Positions 61,933 through 64,000 of a stretch of 64,000 nucleotides of DNA are shown here, piece after piece. This stretch comes from Linnemannia elongata (Eukaryota; Mortierellomycota; Mortierellomycetes; Mortierellales; Mortierellaceae). Where the stretch lies: contig JAXBDG010000012.1 of NCBI GenBank assembly GCA_036320915.1, forward strand, positions 62,001 through 126,000, read 5' to 3'. The notes under the pieces are model-generated. The model made no database searches. It was not told where the DNA came from and saw only the letters and a list, made by a program, of their open reading frames with translations. Numbering within the stretch: the first letter of the stretch is position 1; each line of letters opens with the position of its first letter. The translations under genes were made by a program, and so were the position numbers.

Positions 61933-64000
61933 CTATGGTTTTCTGGATTTCTTGTAGAATGGTGTGGATGATATCACTGCTTGATTGTGTGTGTTGGTGT
62001 AAAAGAGAACAGTGTTGGCTGTTGAGATTCCAATAAGGCAACAGGCCAGTAGTTGTGGGATAGTGATGTTGAATTGGGGTTTGATATCAAAGGATGGTGG
62101 TTGGAATGACAAGACCTTGTGAAGATCATCATCCGACCATACTGTTTTGGAGGTGTGTTGCTTAAGGATTGTTTGCCACGCAATGTACTTGGGGGTGCAC
62201 TGAAAGGTGTGATGTGCCTTGTCCTCGTGTCGCTCTCGACAACCGGCCATGCTGCAGTGAGGTTCCTGCTTCCAGATCTTGTGACGTAGAGTTCCACAGG
62301 GGAGCCAATCCCTTTTAAACCTCCACCACATGGTCCTAGCCCGGTGTGGTATCTTGGCTCTCCAGAATCGGCGCCATTGTTTTAAGGAACCCGCCTCTGG
62401 ATGGGTTGATGAGTTTGGGTCTGGCGGTGTGTCCTGTCTCAGAAAGGTTCGAAGATGTTTAGTTGTAGCCAATTCGAGAGTAATGGGATTCTTGGTGTTT
62501 GGTAGCAAAACTGAGGAGAGGATGCGTTGTGCCAGGGTGTCCTCCTGTGTGAGCTTGGGGGGGTTCGAGAGTGCTTGTTGCATGTTGTGACGCATCAACC
62601 GACGTTCCTGATAGGCTTGGATTCCTAGCTCTGCTTGGATAAGGCAGATCTTGGGGGTTAGGTTCGTTCGCCTAACAAGTCGGAGGAGCCCATTGTCGTT
62701 TGTGGAGAACTGGAAAAGGTCTTCCACTCGGAGTCTGAGGGCCTTGATGGTGGTGTCCGTCGTCTCAAACCACCATTCGATCGGTGAGGAGGCGAGAGTT
62801 GCGGAGTCGGGTAGAGTGTCGGCAAGGGCCAGTGCTTTAAGGGAAGGAATGGAGGATGCTACAGTCACCAAGCGTTGCAGGCTGGGGAATCCCGCCAGCA
62901 GTGATCTGTATTGTCCCTCCACAGGTGCTAGAAGGAATGCAAGGCGGTGAGAGGTTTTGGTTTTCCATCGAATGATGTCGAGAATGATATCCTTACCCCA
63001 AGAGATATTGGTGGCGAGGGCGTTGCGTATGTGTTTGAGTTGAAACACTTGACCTTGAATGGCTGGATCAATAACTCCCAGACCTCCTTTATCTCTCGGG
63101 GTAGTGATCACCTCCCATGATGGTCTTGGTTTGAAGGAGCACACGAAGCTAGAGACGGCGGACTTCACTTTCCGCAGAAAATCTGGCGGGGGTTTGACTA
63201 CCCAAGAAAGGTGCCATAGTCTGGAGAGGATGAGGGAATTGACAATGGTCGCTCGGCCTAGAACGGAGAGGGAGCGGGAAGAGTGAATGGCTATGGTTGA
63301 CTGTATTTTCTTCAGCATCTTGTCCCAGAATCCTTGTTCCTGGTTATGGTTGAAGGGGATCGGGAATCCCAGGTAAATTAAGGCGTTGGCGGAGTTATGG
63401 TCATGCCATTGAATGTGCAGCTGTTCAAGTCGAGTTTGCAATTCAATGGAATAGGAGGGGGCCATTGGGAAGGCTACGGTTTTGGACAGGTTGACTTTGG
63501 CGTTGGATGCGCGGCCATAGGTCTGTAGACAGTTCTCCAATGCTATCCATTCTGCTGTGGTGGATATAATGGTCATTAGGTTGTCTGCATAGGCGCCTAG
63601 TTTGATGGGTTCCGTGCGACCAGGGATTTCGATACCGTGGATGGTTGGGGATTGTTGAATGAAGGCAAGCAACGGCTCAAAGGCGAGGTTGAAGAGAAGG
63701 GGAGATAGCGGATCACCCTGGCGGAGTCCTCTTGATTGTGGGAAGGTATCTGATACGAAGCCGTTGATGTTGAGGGCAATCTTCGTGGAGAAGAAGAGTT
63801 GAACGACCGACTCGATGACACTTGATGGAAATCCAAAACGTCTCAAGACTTGTCGTAGATAAATGGGATGCACACGGTCGTATGCTTTTTCCTGGTCCAG
63901 TAGTATGCCAACATGCTTTGTCTTCCTTGTGTTACAGTACTCCCGAAGGGTGGTAAGCACTAAGCCATTGTCTGCTATGTGTCGTCCTGCCGTGAACCCG
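61933..64000 (-). CDS. LINE reverse transcriptase ORF2, 3' part (runs off the window)
   Basis: The minus-strand frame is open from the window edge. RT motifs begin GFTAGRHIADNGLVLTTLRE, then VGILLDQEKAYDRVHP, QSRGLRQGDPLSPLLFNLAF and GAYADNLMTII. The catalytic box is YADN, so the second catalytic Asp of the usual YADD/FADD is replaced by Asn and the copy should be inactive. Thumb-like sequence and a Cys/His cluster (HCSMAGCRERHEDKAHHTFQC-like, about 62230) follow. The end (IPQLLACCLIGISTANTVLF) matches the truncated copy at 8811-9063. It lacks RNase H here, so it is a different family from the LINE at 40537-41988. Confidence 0.92.
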   Translation of the reverse strand, partial: GFTAGRHIADNGLVLTTLREYCNTRKTKHVGILLDQEKAYDRVHPIYLRQVLRRFGFPSSVIESVVQLFFSTKIALNINGFVSDTFPQSRGLRQGDPLSPLLFNLAFEPLLAFIQQSPTIHGIEIPGRTEPIKLGAYADNLMTIISTTAEWIALENCLQTYGRASNAKVNLSKTVAFPMAPSYSIELQTRLEQLHIQWHDHNSANALIYLGFPIPFNHNQEQGFWDKMLKKIQSTIAIHSSRSLSVLGRATIVNSLILSRLWHLSWVVKPPPDFLRKVKSAVSSFVCSFKPRPSWEVITTPRDKGGLGVIDPAIQGQVFQLKHIRNALATNISWGKDIILDIIRWKTKTSHRLAFLLAPVEGQYRSLLAGFPSLQRLVTVASSIPSLKALALADTLPDSATLASSPIEWWFETTDTTIKALRLRVEDLFQFSTNDNGLLRLVRRTNLTPKICLIQAELGIQAYQERRLMRHNMQQALSNPPKLTQEDTLAQRILSSVLLPNTKNPITLELATTKHLRTFLRQDTPPDPNSSTHPEAGSLKQWRRFWRAKIPHRARTMWWRFKRDWLPCGTLRHKIWKQEPHCSMAGCRERHEDKAHHTFQCTPKYIAWQTILKQHTSKTVWSDDDLHKVLSFQPPSFDIKPQFNITIPQLLACCLIGISTANTVLFYTNTHNQAVISSTPFYKKSRKP

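Noticed and set aside
1..64000. CRISPR arrays, operons, tRNA genes
   Set aside because: No spaced direct repeats of CRISPR type, no polycistronic organisation, and no cloverleaf tRNA with a convincing GGTTCGA-type arm was noticed by eye.

Overview
The window looks like nuclear DNA of an early-diverging filamentous fungus, most likely Mortierellomycota/Mucoromycota. Supporting signs are GTATGT...CAG introns, TATA-box promoters, a GH15 glucoamylase with trefoil domains, F-box/leucine-rich-repeat proteins, and a mix of DIRS, Helitron, chromovirus, LINE and Tc1 elements. The genus is an inference. Host genes are sparse, and most of the sequence is mobile DNA in successive nested layers.

Layout. 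0-2 kb: 3' part of a secreted glucoamylase. 3-10 kb: chromovirus relic with a solo LTR inside it, Helitron and LINE remnants, an eroded host gene and a second solo LTR. 10-12.4 kb: a small secreted Cys-rich protein gene and a 28S rRNA pseudogene split by an insertion that carries a 392-bp-arm palindrome. 12.7-21 kb: an F-box/LRR gene, a complete DIRS retrotransposon (14107-18398) and two F-box/LRR pseudogenes. 21-28 kb: gene-poor DNA with one intact DUF7514-like gene. 27966-35515: an inverted duplication with ~3 kb arms. Each arm carries a hydrophobin-like gene, and an intact Tc1 element sits in one arm only. 35.7-42.9 kb: a second 28S pseudogene split by a head-to-tail Helitron array and by a TIR element that itself contains a LINE. 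43.2 kb: a second small Cys-rich secreted protein. 44546-54076: a second DIRS element interrupted by an intact chromovirus (47532-52736). 54.1-59.8 kb: Helitron derivatives. 61.9-64 kb: 3' part of a LINE.

How the parts relate. Several insertions can be dated relative to each other because target-site duplications, or an uninterrupted homologous copy, are visible in the window. The empty Tc1 site is in the other palindrome arm, and the empty Helitron site is in the other 28S pseudogene. The two DIRS elements share an unusual coding layout: a second AUG lies exactly 7 nt after the gag AUG, and it opens a reading frame that runs beneath gag and RT into the tyrosine recombinase. This is the strongest candidate for an undescribed expression strategy here. 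The symmetric hydrophobin palindrome and the Helitron concatemer are the next most notable structures.
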